7,510 nt of DNA from Bacteroidota bacterium (GCA_023393265.1 JAEWME010000305.1:1-7510); one strand, 5' to 3'. Positions 1 through 6,770 are shown, counted from the stretch's first letter. The notes: generated by a model not told the origin, from the letters alone. Numbers and translations are program-made.

Positions 1-504
1 TTCATTAGGAAAAAGCTTGTTTTTCAATGTCTCGCAAATGGCAATTGTGTTGGGTTCTGTCAGCGCATTGCTTTTATCGCCTTCCGTCAGTTTGATGGTG
101 AAAATATCGAAAATGGTATTTTCGCTCCAGTAGCCGTCCTTTTCGTTCAACTGACTACCATCGGGAAGCGTAAAGAACTGGCCCGAACCTTTGGCCCCGC
201 CCGAAACTTCGCGCATCAGCAACACCTTGTCCACCTCCGGAACATCGGCCATCAGGTGGTACCGAAATGCTGCCGGGCTGTATGTGCAGTAGTTGATGGG
301 GTAGGAATCCTCCTGCCGGGTTTGTACCCGATAGATCTGATCGTAATTCGTATTGAATTTGTCGTAGTCCAACTCGTAATTGATCACTTCGCTGAAGAGA
401 ATGAAAACGGCGAAACCGACAACCAGGTTAGAGAGGTTGATCGCGGTGAGAACCTTGTTGTGCCTGATGTTCCGAAGAACGTTTGTGAAGAAGTGACTGA
501 TCAT
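1..504 (-). CDS. FtsX/MacB-like ABC transporter permease, second copy (N-terminal part, runs off left edge)
   Basis: Reading the minus strand from the ATG at 504 gives 168 uninterrupted codons to the window edge, so only the N-terminus is present. It begins MISHFFTNVLRNIRHNK, followed by one hydrophobic segment at about residues 19-40, then YELDYDKF and DQIYRV (about 43-60). This is the layout of the MacB periplasmic-core domain that follows the first transmembrane helix of Bacteroidota FtsX-like permeases; the periplasmic part continues to the edge (WSENTIFDIF at about 126-135). An in-frame TGA five codons before the ATG fixes this start. It is a paralogue of the 755-3154 permease (shared YEL, D.F and IYR positions) but clearly diverged. 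It follows that gene on the same strand after a 250-bp gap. By family it should span the inner membrane and work with the upstream ATPase; the substrate is unknown. The C-terminal FtsX modules cannot be checked here. Confidence 0.9.
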   Translation of the reverse strand, partial: MISHFFTNVLRNIRHNKVLTAINLSNLVVGFAVFILFSEVINYELDYDKFNTNYDQIYRVQTRQEDSYPINYCTYSPAAFRYHLMADVPEVDKVLLMREVSGGAKGSGQFFTLPDGSQLNEKDGYWSENTIFDIFTIKLTEGDKSNALTEPNTIAICETLKNKLFPNE

Positions 505-546
505 GGCTTTGAGTTTTCAAATGGTTTTGTTTTCTGCTTCCTGAAA

Positions 547-565
547 TTCCAGAAACCATACCAAA
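547..565 (-). promoter_or_regulatory. Weak sigma-54 (-24/-12)-like sequence upstream of the second permease
   Basis: The minus strand reads TTTGGTATGGTTTCTGGAA. The -24 part TTGG is good, and the spacing to the second G pair is ten bases as in sigma-54 promoters. The expected GC at -12 is GG, and the -24 element is TTGGTA instead of TTGGCA. I count 9 of 13 consensus positions. The predicted start, near 537, would leave a leader of about 33 nt, close to the 28 nt predicted for the TolC gene. The dyad at 618-632 lies about 88 bp upstream of that start. The non-consensus -12 keeps confidence low. Confidence 0.3.
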
Positions 566-575
566 TTTGTAATCG

Positions 576-594
576 ACTGATATTCAACATCAGT
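576..594. repeat. Short inverted repeat ACTGAT-N7-ATCAGT
   Basis: Perfect 6-bp arms ACTGAT (576-581) and ATCAGT (589-594) flank a 7-nt centre. It lies just upstream of the weak sigma-54-like sequence and downstream (in minus-strand sense) of the 618-632 dyad. It may be a protein site or chance in AT-rich DNA. The arms are too short and the trailing sequence has no T-run, so it is not a terminator. Confidence 0.35.
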
Positions 595-617
595 ACTTAT
601 CATCTTCGCGTACTGCC

Positions 618-632
618 GTCAAAATATTTGAC
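618..632. promoter_or_regulatory. 15-bp dyad GTCAAAATATTTGAC, candidate activator site
   Basis: GTCAAA and TTTGAC are perfect 6-bp arms around a 3-nt centre. Read on the minus strand with one further base, it gives TGTCAAATATTTTGAC. The first 13 bases of that are identical to 6844-6856 inside the palindrome upstream of the TolC promoter, and the final AC also agrees. The shared word and its place upstream of a permease gene suggest one DNA-binding protein, most simply the NtrC-family regulator encoded at the right end. This is an inference from sequence similarity in AT-rich DNA. Confidence 0.4.
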
Positions 633-754
633 AGAATTTGTCTATTTGTTTGTCGTATCTGTCTGAACTTTGATTCGTTTGATTTCCGTAACGGACCTCG
701 ATTATTTTTTTGGTCTTTTAATCATAGCAATCAATTAATCACATAAACCTAAGA

Positions 755-3154
755 CTATTCATACCTCAGCGCGTCGACCGGGTTGGTGCTTGCAGCTTTA
801 TACGACTGCCAACTCACGGTTAGCAACGCGATAGCCATGGCCGAAACTCCGGCAAGAGCAAAAATCCACCAGTTCAATTCAGTGCGGTACGCAAACTTCT
901 GGAGCCAGGTATTCATGATGTACCAGGCCACCGGGCAAGCGATGACAAAAGCGATGGCAATCCAGAGTGCAAAGTCCCTGTTCAGTAGCGCAAGAATCTC
1001 GATCAGTTTTGCGCCGTTCACTTTTCTCACGCCAATTTCCTTGGTTCGCTGAAGCGAGACAAACGAGATAAGTCCAAACAATCCGAGACAACCAATAAAT
1101 ATGGCAATCCCCGAAAAAATAGTGAAGATATGCGAGAGTTTTTGTTCTTCGCGGTAGAAGCTGGCAATGGTGTCGTCGAGGAACTGGTACTCGAAAACAC
1201 TTTCAGGAAATATGCTTTTGTAGGTATGCTCTATTTTTGAGAGCGTGTTTTTTAGGTCAACCGTGTTAAACTTCAGTGCAGCCAGTCGCGCTCCGTTTGG
1301 GTCGTTGAAGAGAAGTACCGGGGGAATCTCCTGGTGAAGCGTGTAGGCATGGAAATCTTTAACGACGCCCACAATGGTGGTTCCCCGGCCAAACGTGGTT
1401 ACCTGCTTTCCGATTGCTTCCTCCGGATTGGCGATGTTCATCAGTCGCAGTACTTTTTCGTTGACGATAATGCCGGTCTCCAGGTTGTCTGTTTCCGACA
1501 GGTTTTTCCCGGCCAGCAACGTGAGCCCGTAGGTATTGATGTATTCCGGATCAGCGGGGCGCATCACGATTGGAATGTCGTCGGCTCCGGAGCCGGGAAA
1601 ATTAAACACACCCCGCCAGTTTCCGTCGCTCGATGGATTATTCAGGCAATAGCTTACCCGTTGTACACCCGGAACTTCGAGAAGCTGATTTCTCAGCGAT
1701 TGGCGCTGCCCGACGTTACTTTCTGGCATCGCAAGTGTTACAATGGCTTCCTTGTCAAACCCAAGTGGCTGTGATCTGAATAATTCCAGTTGTTTAGCCA
1801 CTACAAAAGTTCCGATAACCAACACCTGCGAAACAACAAACTGGAAGATGATTAGTCCCCTCCGCATTCCAATATTTCCGGAGGACCGGCTGCCCGATAC
1901 CTTGCCTTTGAGTGCAGAAATTGGGTTGAAACCAGTGAGTACCAGCGAAGGATACAAGCCGGCCAGTACACTTACAAAAACCAGCAGGCCCACGAGGAAT
2001 ACCGGCAAAAGCTGATCGGCAAACCAGTGCGATTCGATGCGCATATCCAGCAGTTTCAGGATAGTTGGAAAGAAAATGAAGGCGGCGACTAACGCAGCGA
2101 CAATGGCAGTCAAGACGATTAGAACCGTTTCGCTCATGAAATTGCGGATCAGCTGGGTTTTATCGGCCCCAAGTACTTTTCTGACACCGACTTCCTTCGA
2201 TCGTTTGACCGACTGGGCTGTGGCCAGATTAATGAAGTTGATGCAGGCAGTTACCAGCAGCAAGATACCAATCAACGAAAGAACGAGAATCGTACTTCTG
2301 GTGACTGTTCGGTTATTCCAGTTCCCGTACTGATCATTAAAGTGAATGTCGTTTAGTGGCTGAAGTTTCATCGCCCTTTTGGTTGCCTCGTCGGCCGACA
2401 TGTGCTTTTTTTGGAAACCGGGAAACTGCGCATTTACTTTTTCAGCGTCAACGCCTTGTTTTAGCAGCACATAATGATTCACTGACCAGTTCAGGGTTAT
2501 CCAGTCTGTCATTTCCCGTCGGTCCGACGGTTTAAGCGTTGAGAGGGATAAAAGGATTTTAAACGGGAAGTCGGTGTTCTCCGGAAAGTCCCGGGTGACG
2601 CCGGCTACGGTGAAGTCTGCGGCGTTATTTAGTCTGACGACTTTCCCAAGGGACAGGCTCAGATCATCGGATTTTTTGAGGGAAAAATAGCGGCGAGCTA
2701 CCGACTCGGTCAGTACTACCGAATTGGGTGCAGTCAGCGATTGCTCCGGACTGCCAACCAGCCAGCCGAAATCAAAAATGTCGAAGAAAGCAGGTGATAA
2801 ATATGCAATGCCGGTTTCTTTATAAATTTGATTACTGGCTTTGACTATCCCTTCATTCTCGAAATAAACCGTTGAAAGCGCTTCTACTTCAGGGAATTCG
2901 TCCTTAACCGCTGCTCCAACCGGATACGATGCCGATTGAACATAGTCGGTAGTTCCCAGAAACATATCGGTGGTAATCCGGTAAATCCGGTCGCTTTTCT
3001 TATGAAATGTGTCGAAGCTTAACTCGTACCTGATTACCAGAAAAATGAATAGGCAAGAGGTCACACCCAAGGTCAATCCCAATAAATTCAGGATTGAATG
3101 TGTTTTGTTTTTTTGGAGGCTTCGATACGCGGTAATGAAATTCCCTTGTGACAT
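755..3154 (-). CDS. FtsX/MacB-like ABC transporter permease, full length (799 aa)
   Basis: This is an inner-membrane subunit of an ABC export system, with the duplicated FtsX plan usual in Bacteroidota. It has a first transmembrane helix at about 18-42, a MacB-like periplasmic domain at about 45-280, and helices at about 287-310, 340-363 and 381-406. A second half follows: a helix at about 431-453, a second periplasmic domain at about 460-670, and helices at about 673-700, 727-747 and 762-783. Each half carries the cytoplasmic signature: EVGVRKVLGA (321-330) with FNPISALKG, and EIGVRKVNGA (706-715) with the C-terminal NPVDALRYE. Its ATG is 11 nt downstream of the ATPase stop, indicating co-transcription and probable pairing. 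MacB-family permeases act by mechanotransmission, moving periplasmic substrates through a TolC channel, or they extract lipoproteins as in LolCE. The adjacent adaptor and TolC genes favour efflux. The substrate cannot be told. The frame is intact and of normal length. Confidence 0.95.
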   Translation of the reverse strand: MSQGNFITAYRSLQKNKTHSILNLLGLTLGVTSCLFIFLVIRYELSFDTFHKKSDRIYRITTDMFLGTTDYVQSASYPVGAAVKDEFPEVEALSTVYFENEGIVKASNQIYKETGIAYLSPAFFDIFDFGWLVGSPEQSLTAPNSVVLTESVARRYFSLKKSDDLSLSLGKVVRLNNAADFTVAGVTRDFPENTDFPFKILLSLSTLKPSDRREMTDWITLNWSVNHYVLLKQGVDAEKVNAQFPGFQKKHMSADEATKRAMKLQPLNDIHFNDQYGNWNNRTVTRSTILVLSLIGILLLVTACINFINLATAQSVKRSKEVGVRKVLGADKTQLIRNFMSETVLIVLTAIVAALVAAFIFFPTILKLLDMRIESHWFADQLLPVFLVGLLVFVSVLAGLYPSLVLTGFNPISALKGKVSGSRSSGNIGMRRGLIIFQFVVSQVLVIGTFVVAKQLELFRSQPLGFDKEAIVTLAMPESNVGQRQSLRNQLLEVPGVQRVSYCLNNPSSDGNWRGVFNFPGSGADDIPIVMRPADPEYINTYGLTLLAGKNLSETDNLETGIIVNEKVLRLMNIANPEEAIGKQVTTFGRGTTIVGVVKDFHAYTLHQEIPPVLLFNDPNGARLAALKFNTVDLKNTLSKIEHTYKSIFPESVFEYQFLDDTIASFYREEQKLSHIFTIFSGIAIFIGCLGLFGLISFVSLQRTKEIGVRKVNGAKLIEILALLNRDFALWIAIAFVIACPVAWYIMNTWLQKFAYRTELNWWIFALAGVSAMAIALLTVSWQSYKAASTNPVDALRYE

Positions 3155-3165
3155 AATTTGATTTT

Positions 3166-3867
3166 TTAAAATAACATTTTTTCGCCCATTTGTCTTTTTA
3201 CCTCTTCGGTAATAATTTGACCGTCGAACAGGTTAACAACGCGGTGAGCAAATTCGGAGTCGTGCAACGAGTGAGTTACCATCACGATGGTTGTGCCTTC
3301 GCGGTTGAGTTCGGTGAGCAGGTTCATCACCTCGAGTCCATTTTTCGAATCGAGGTTTCCGGTAGGCTCATCAGCGAGAATCAGTTTTGGGTTTGCAACC
3401 ACGGCGCGGGCAATGGCTACGCGCTGCTGCTGTCCTCCGGAAAGTTGCTGCGGAAAATGTTTTTTTCGGTGACTGATCTGCATTCGTTCCAGGACGCTCT
3501 CGACCATTTGTTTGCGCTCCGAAGCTTTCAGCTTGAGGTAAATCAGCGGAAGCTCGACGTTTTCGTAAACGTTTAACTCGTCGATTAGGTTAAAACTCTG
3601 GAATACGAAGCCGATGTTTCCTTTTCGCAGCAAAGTGCGGTTGCGTTCTTTGAAATTGCCTACTTCCTGCCCGTCGAAGTAATATTCTCCGGCAGACGGA
3701 TTGTCGAGCAACCCAATGATGTTCAGCAAGGTGGACTTGCCGCAGCCCGAAGGCCCCATGATGGCTACAAATTCGCCCTTCTGAATGTGAAGGTTTACGT
3801 TGTTCAGCGCACTGGTTTCAATTTCTTCTGTGCGGAATACTTTGTTAAGGTTTACTGTTCGTATCAT
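3166..3867 (-). CDS. ABC transporter ATP-binding protein, MacB/LolD type (233 aa)
   Basis: This is a cytoplasmic ATPase subunit that powers the neighbouring permease(s). All nucleotide-binding motifs are intact: Walker A GPSGCGKST (38-46), Q-loop FVFQS with Gln90, ABC signature LSGGQQQR (142-149), Walker B LILADE (162-167) with catalytic Glu167, D-loop NLD (171-173) and H-loop His199. The length, the GPSGCGKST and LSGGQQQR forms and the DEPTGNLDS run are typical of the MacB/LolD/FtsE branch, in which the ATPase dimer pairs with FtsX-like permeases. It is a stand-alone ATPase, unlike E. coli MacB where both parts are fused. The start at 3867 fits the family N-terminus (IRTVNLNKVF). The first permease follows after 11 nt. 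Upstream, a 170-bp gap with a repeat element separates it from the adaptor gene, and the repeat edge lies within about 10-20 nt of the ATG. Confidence 0.97.
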   Translation of the reverse strand: MIRTVNLNKVFRTEEIETSALNNVNLHIQKGEFVAIMGPSGCGKSTLLNIIGLLDNPSAGEYYFDGQEVGNFKERNRTLLRKGNIGFVFQSFNLIDELNVYENVELPLIYLKLKASERKQMVESVLERMQISHRKKHFPQQLSGGQQQRVAIARAVVANPKLILADEPTGNLDSKNGLEVMNLLTELNREGTTIVMVTHSLHDSEFAHRVVNLFDGQIITEEVKRQMGEKMLF

Positions 3868-3873
3868 AAAATG

Positions 3874-4030
3874 AGCCCCCTATAAAAGCCCCCTCTGACT
3901 CCCCGAAGGGATTGAATTGGAGCATTGTTCTAAGTTTATTTTGTGTTTTAAATTTATTTCTTCAGTTAATTTTATTAGGTTACAGTCGCCCTTTCTTATG
4001 CCTCTCCTTTGGGGAGGTTAGGAAGGGCTT
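3874..4030. repeat. Degenerate C/G-rich inverted-repeat element between adaptor and ATPase genes
   Basis: The ends of this gap are related in inverted orientation. The left arm at 3886-3910 (AAGCCCCCTCTGAC, then CTCCCCGAAGGG) resembles the reverse complement of the right arm at 4001-4030 (AAGCCCTTCCTAACC, then TCCCCAAAGG). Each arm also folds on itself: CCC-GAA-GGG on the left, and CCTCTCC-TTT-GGGGAGG on the right. The word AGCCCCCT occurs at 3874 and again at 3887, a 13-bp step just before the ATPase start. About 90 bp of AT-rich DNA lies between the arms. I recall similar C-rich/G-rich paired words as dispersed intergenic repeats in Bacteroidota genomes; that is memory, not a search. There is no transposase and no T-run, so it is neither an insertion sequence nor a standard terminator. 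Confidence 0.6.
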
Positions 4031-4037
4031 CTTTCTC

Positions 4038-5294
4038 CTACTTCAACACAATCCGGTCATTCGTCCCAAACATCTCGTAGCCCGAAGTGATGACTTTTTC
4101 GCCCGGATTCAGACCTTCCAGCACTTCGTAGTATTGCGGATTTTGTTTCCCGATTTTGATGTTGCGTTTGGTGGCTTCGGAGCCATCCTCACTAACAACA
4201 AACACCCATTGACCGCCGGTGCTCTGGAAGAATCCACCGCGGGGCAGCAATACTGCTTTCGACGATTCGCCCAGTTCCAACTTGATGTGATAGGTTTGTC
4301 CGGTGCGAATATTGTCGGGTGTCGTTTCGTCAAAAATCAAATCAATCTCGAATTGGCCATTGCGCACGTCCGGATACACTTTCTTCACTTTCAGGTTAAA
4401 ATTGGTTCCATTGCGGTCGAGCGTAGCCGGTAGTCCGCGCACCACGCGATCGATGTAGTGTTCGTCGATCAATGCTTTAATTTTGAAGTTGTCCAGAATA
4501 TTGATCTGGCCAATCCGTTGTCCTTTGCTGATTGATTCGCCGATTTCGGCATCAAGTAAACCAAGCTGCCCGTCAACCGGCGCTTTTACATTCAGGTCTT
4601 CGCGGCGCTGCTGAACCACTTTCAGGTTAAGCTGCATGTTGCCAAGACTTTGATCCATCTGTATTTTTTGATTCTCGCGGAAGATCGAATCCTGAACAAG
4701 TTTCAGGTATATAAGGTCCCTGTTTTTCTTCGATTTGAGATAGTCTTCTTCAGCCTTCAAAAAATCTTCTTTGGCAATTAAACCGTCGTTATACAAAGTT
4801 TTCTGCTGTTCGTAATTTCTCGATAACCGCACGAGTTCATAATCAATTGTGAGCAACTGCTGCTTATTCTGAATTTTCTGTTGCTCCATCTGAATCTGGG
4901 TATTACGCAGCTCGTTGGTTTGGTATGCCATGCTCGATTCGCTGTTCATAATACTCAGATTGAGATCGTTATTCCTCAATTTCAGGATAATATCGCCTTT
5001 CTTAACCATCTCACCTTCTTCAATCAGCTTTTCCTCCACCTTTCCACCTTCTTCGGCATCAAGAAAAATAGTTGTGATGGGTTCCACATTGCCGATAACG
5101 GTAATGTAATCGTTAAACAATCCTTCTTCAACAGTGCTGACGGTCAGCTTATCCTTTTCGGTCCGGAAAGTAGAGCCGGCCTCTGAAAAAACAACTTTGT
5201 ACAAAAGAAAGCCAAACACAAGCGCTCCGGCAACCCACCAGAGATGTTTGAGCTTCAGCCCCTTCTTCTTTTCTATTACTTTATCCATTCCCAT
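4038..5294 (-). CDS. HlyD/MacA-family periplasmic adaptor (membrane fusion) protein (418 aa)
   Basis: This protein should link the inner-membrane ABC permease to the outer-membrane TolC channel. The N-terminus is a short basic cytoplasmic tail (KKKGLKLK) followed by one transmembrane anchor at about 18-36. After that come the first half of the lipoyl-like domain (about 76-106, with GGKVEEKLIEEGEMVKKGD), a long alpha-helical hairpin rich in Q, E, K and L at about 108-232, the second lipoyl half (about 233-265, KAPVDGQLG and GESISKGQ), a beta-barrel at about 268-345, and a membrane-proximal domain to the end (GLNPGEKVITSGYE near 394-407). The order and length match the MacA/HlyD family. The start at 5294 is the first ATG; a second in-frame ATG at 5288 would shorten the protein by two residues and cannot be excluded. 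The gene follows tolC after 64 nt, and the ATPase follows after 170 nt. Confidence 0.95.
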   Translation of the reverse strand: MGMDKVIEKKKGLKLKHLWWVAGALVFGFLLYKVVFSEAGSTFRTEKDKLTVSTVEEGLFNDYITVIGNVEPITTIFLDAEEGGKVEEKLIEEGEMVKKGDIILKLRNNDLNLSIMNSESSMAYQTNELRNTQIQMEQQKIQNKQQLLTIDYELVRLSRNYEQQKTLYNDGLIAKEDFLKAEEDYLKSKKNRDLIYLKLVQDSIFRENQKIQMDQSLGNMQLNLKVVQQRREDLNVKAPVDGQLGLLDAEIGESISKGQRIGQINILDNFKIKALIDEHYIDRVVRGLPATLDRNGTNFNLKVKKVYPDVRNGQFEIDLIFDETTPDNIRTGQTYHIKLELGESSKAVLLPRGGFFQSTGGQWVFVVSEDGSEATKRNIKIGKQNPQYYEVLEGLNPGEKVITSGYEMFGTNDRIVLK

Positions 5295-5348
5295 GACAAA
5301 TGATATTACAGGTTAAAAGTTTCTGTTTCTATATTTATTTCTGTTTTC

Positions 5349-5361
5349 TGAACACTGTTCA
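5349..5361. repeat. 13-bp perfect palindrome overlapping the tolC stop codon
   Basis: TGAACACTGTTCA is a perfect palindrome with 6-bp arms around a single central base, ending on the TGA stop of the TolC gene (5359-5361). It sits at the upstream edge of the 64-nt tolC-to-adaptor gap. It could be a binding site or a small RNA hairpin, but no T-run follows, and a 13-bp palindrome can arise by chance, so no function is assigned. Confidence 0.35.
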
Positions 5362-6714
5362 ATTGTTTTCCGGTTGTTCCCAAAAGCGCTTTCCACGGTA
5401 GAAATCCATGATGCGGGTTTTCATAGCAAAAGTAAGTTTCGAATGAAGCACCTGGCTCGTTGTTTCTGCCAGCCGGTTTTTCACAATATCAAACTCTACG
5501 ACATTAATTAACCCCTGATCAAACTTTTTCTGAGAAGCTTCAAACGCCAGCTTGTCTGACTCCAGTTGTTTCTGCGACTGCTGAAGTTCTTTCCACGAAG
5601 CGTTCAACTCGTTGTAATTCTGCTCCATTTCGTAAACCAGCGTTTGCTTTGTCAGTTCGAGTTTTGTTTGCGCCTGTTCCATCGCCAGCTTCGACTGCCG
5701 CACCTGTGTTCTCACAGAATTTTTGCTGAAAATCGGGATGTTCAGGCTCGCTCCAAGAAACTGGCTCTGGTTGTTTTTCATCTGCGTATTGAAAGAAATC
5801 GTGCGGTAAAGCGAATCCTTATTGGTTTCGTAGTAACCCGTGTTATAAGATGCCTGAAGCTGAACCGACGGATAATAAGAAGCTTTGCGAATACTAACAC
5901 TTTTCTCAGCGGCTTTCAACTCATTCTCGAACATGCTCAGGTATGGCGACCATTGGCTGTATGACTGAAACAGCTCGGGCAAGTTGGCCGAAAGGCTGCT
6001 TTCCTCTGCGGGTTGCTCCGTTTCGGCAACCACTTCAATTTTCTGGTCGGATGGCAAATTCATTGCTTTCTTCAATTTGATCCATGCCGCATCCAGGTTG
6101 TTACTGGTCTGAAGCACGGCCAGTTCGTCCTTCTCCAGGTTGGCTTTTACCTCAAGCAAATCGGTGCTGGCTTTCAATCCGGTATTAACGAGAACGTCCA
6201 TCTTTTTCATATTCATTCCCGAAATTTCCTTCTGTCCTTCGGCAATCTTCAGCATTTCCTGCTGGTACACTACCGTATAAAAAGCATCCATCACCGCAAA
6301 TGCAAGGTCGTCAGTAGCATTTTCGCGGCTGTCGCTTGCTGCTTCCTTCCTGAATTTCTGATATCTGATCAGGTTTTGCATCATGAAACCTTTGAAAACA
6401 TCCATAGAAGCGCCCACATAATAAGAGTTGTTAAAGAACGACGTATTGATGATTCCGTTGGTATTTGGGTCAACCGATCGGCCATAGTTTTTTCCGGCAT
6501 CCACACCAGCGCTGATGCCCGGCAGCAAGTTAAATTTTGATTGCTGGTAATCCAGCCTGGTTATTTCTTCGTTCAAACGCGCATCACGCAGCGAGAGGTT
6601 ATTCTTCAGGGCATACGAAATACAGTCGTTGAGTGTCCATTTTTCCTGAGCGTTCAGTTGAACGCCCGGAAAAAGGATCATAAGGAGAAATACTATACTA
6701 ATAATTGTTTTCAT
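5359..6714 (-). CDS. TolC-family outer-membrane efflux protein (451 aa)
   Basis: This is the outer-membrane channel of the tripartite exporter. The chosen ATG at 6714 gives a clean signal peptide: MKTIISIVFLLMILFPGVQLNAQ, with cleavage probably after residue 23. The mature part starts EKWTLNDCISYALKNN, the classic opening of outer membrane efflux proteins. A strand-forming segment follows at about 66-110 (GRSVDPNTN, SYYVGASMDVFKGF), then long amphipathic helices at about 115-218. The second repeat begins near 244 and has its own strand segment at about 282-330 (YPSVQLQASYNTGYY, GASLNIPIFS) and helices at about 332-435. The total length is normal for the family. A longer in-frame start at 6798 is rejected: it would add 28 residues before the signal peptide, and it lies upstream of the predicted sigma-54 start site. 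It is the first gene of the minus-strand export operon. Confidence 0.96.
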   Translation of the reverse strand: MKTIISIVFLLMILFPGVQLNAQEKWTLNDCISYALKNNLSLRDARLNEEITRLDYQQSKFNLLPGISAGVDAGKNYGRSVDPNTNGIINTSFFNNSYYVGASMDVFKGFMMQNLIRYQKFRKEAASDSRENATDDLAFAVMDAFYTVVYQQEMLKIAEGQKEISGMNMKKMDVLVNTGLKASTDLLEVKANLEKDELAVLQTSNNLDAAWIKLKKAMNLPSDQKIEVVAETEQPAEESSLSANLPELFQSYSQWSPYLSMFENELKAAEKSVSIRKASYYPSVQLQASYNTGYYETNKDSLYRTISFNTQMKNNQSQFLGASLNIPIFSKNSVRTQVRQSKLAMEQAQTKLELTKQTLVYEMEQNYNELNASWKELQQSQKQLESDKLAFEASQKKFDQGLINVVEFDIVKNRLAETTSQVLHSKLTFAMKTRIMDFYRGKRFWEQPENN

Positions 6715-6723
6715 GTAAATCAA

Positions 6724-6753
6724 TTCGGTTTTATCATTTCGGTTTTGTATCAT
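6724..6753. repeat. Imperfect tandem direct repeat across the predicted tolC transcription start
   Basis: On the plus strand TTCGGTTTTATCAT (6724-6737) is followed at once by TTCGGTTTTGTATCAT (6738-6753). The two units differ only by a GT insertion. They run from the edge of the sigma-54 -12 box, across the predicted start near 6742, and into the tolC leader, ending 9 nt before the ATG. The arrangement may be a recent small duplication or a site for a repressor or RNA-level control. Confidence 0.6.
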
Positions 6754-6770
6754 GCCAGAATGATGCCAAA
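6751..6770 (-). promoter_or_regulatory. Sigma-54 (-24/-12) promoter of the tolC-led export operon
   Basis: The minus strand reads TTGGCATCATTCTGGCAT. Against the sigma-54 consensus TTGGCACG-N4-TTGCW it matches the whole TTGGCA of the -24 element, and T.GCA of the -12 element, 10 of 13 defined positions. The invariant GG (6767-6766) and GC (6755-6754) are separated by exactly ten bases. Transcription should start near 6742, leaving a leader of about 28 nt before the ATG at 6714. The assignment is supported by the divergent NtrC-family activator gene and by a palindrome at an enhancer-like distance. Promoter activity itself is inferred. Confidence 0.75.

Larger units (their letters stand above)
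505..754. other. 250-bp intergenic region between the two permease genes, rich in short dyads
   Basis: No credible gene is seen here. A plus-strand reading frame crossing 505-666 is a shadow of the permease start and has no family resemblance. The stretch is AT-rich and holds a perfect 15-bp dyad at 618-632, an inverted repeat at 576-594, three TGTC words at 639, 651 and 660, and a weak sigma-54-like sequence at 547-565. Neighbouring gaps in this operon are 11-170 bp, so the length and the dyads suggest a separate regulatory region for the second permease. No intrinsic terminator with a T-run is visible after the first permease on the minus strand. Confidence 0.6.

Noticed and set aside
256..666. 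Plus-strand open frame of 136 codons over the partial permease start and gap
   Set aside because: It lies antisense to the permease coding sequence, shows no recognisable domain, and its first half simply mirrors a real gene on the other strand.
3980..4011. Possible sigma-54 promoter upstream of the ATPase (GG...GGGC on the minus strand)
   Set aside because: The spacing from GG to GC is eleven bases, not ten, and the flanking bases do not match the -24 or -12 elements.
4001..4017. CCTCTCC-TTT-GGGGAGG hairpin as an intrinsic terminator after the adaptor gene
   Set aside because: No T-run follows on the minus strand, and the downstream genes appear to belong to the same operon; it is better explained as part of the inverted-repeat element.
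3912..4433. Plus-strand open frame of 173 codons over the repeat element and adaptor 3' end
   Set aside because: Most of it is antisense to the well-supported adaptor gene, and its N-terminus comes from AT-rich repeat DNA; no family signature is seen.
6013..6540. Plus-strand open frame of 175 codons inside tolC
   Set aside because: It is antisense to a complete TolC-family gene; composition and lack of motifs mark it as a shadow.
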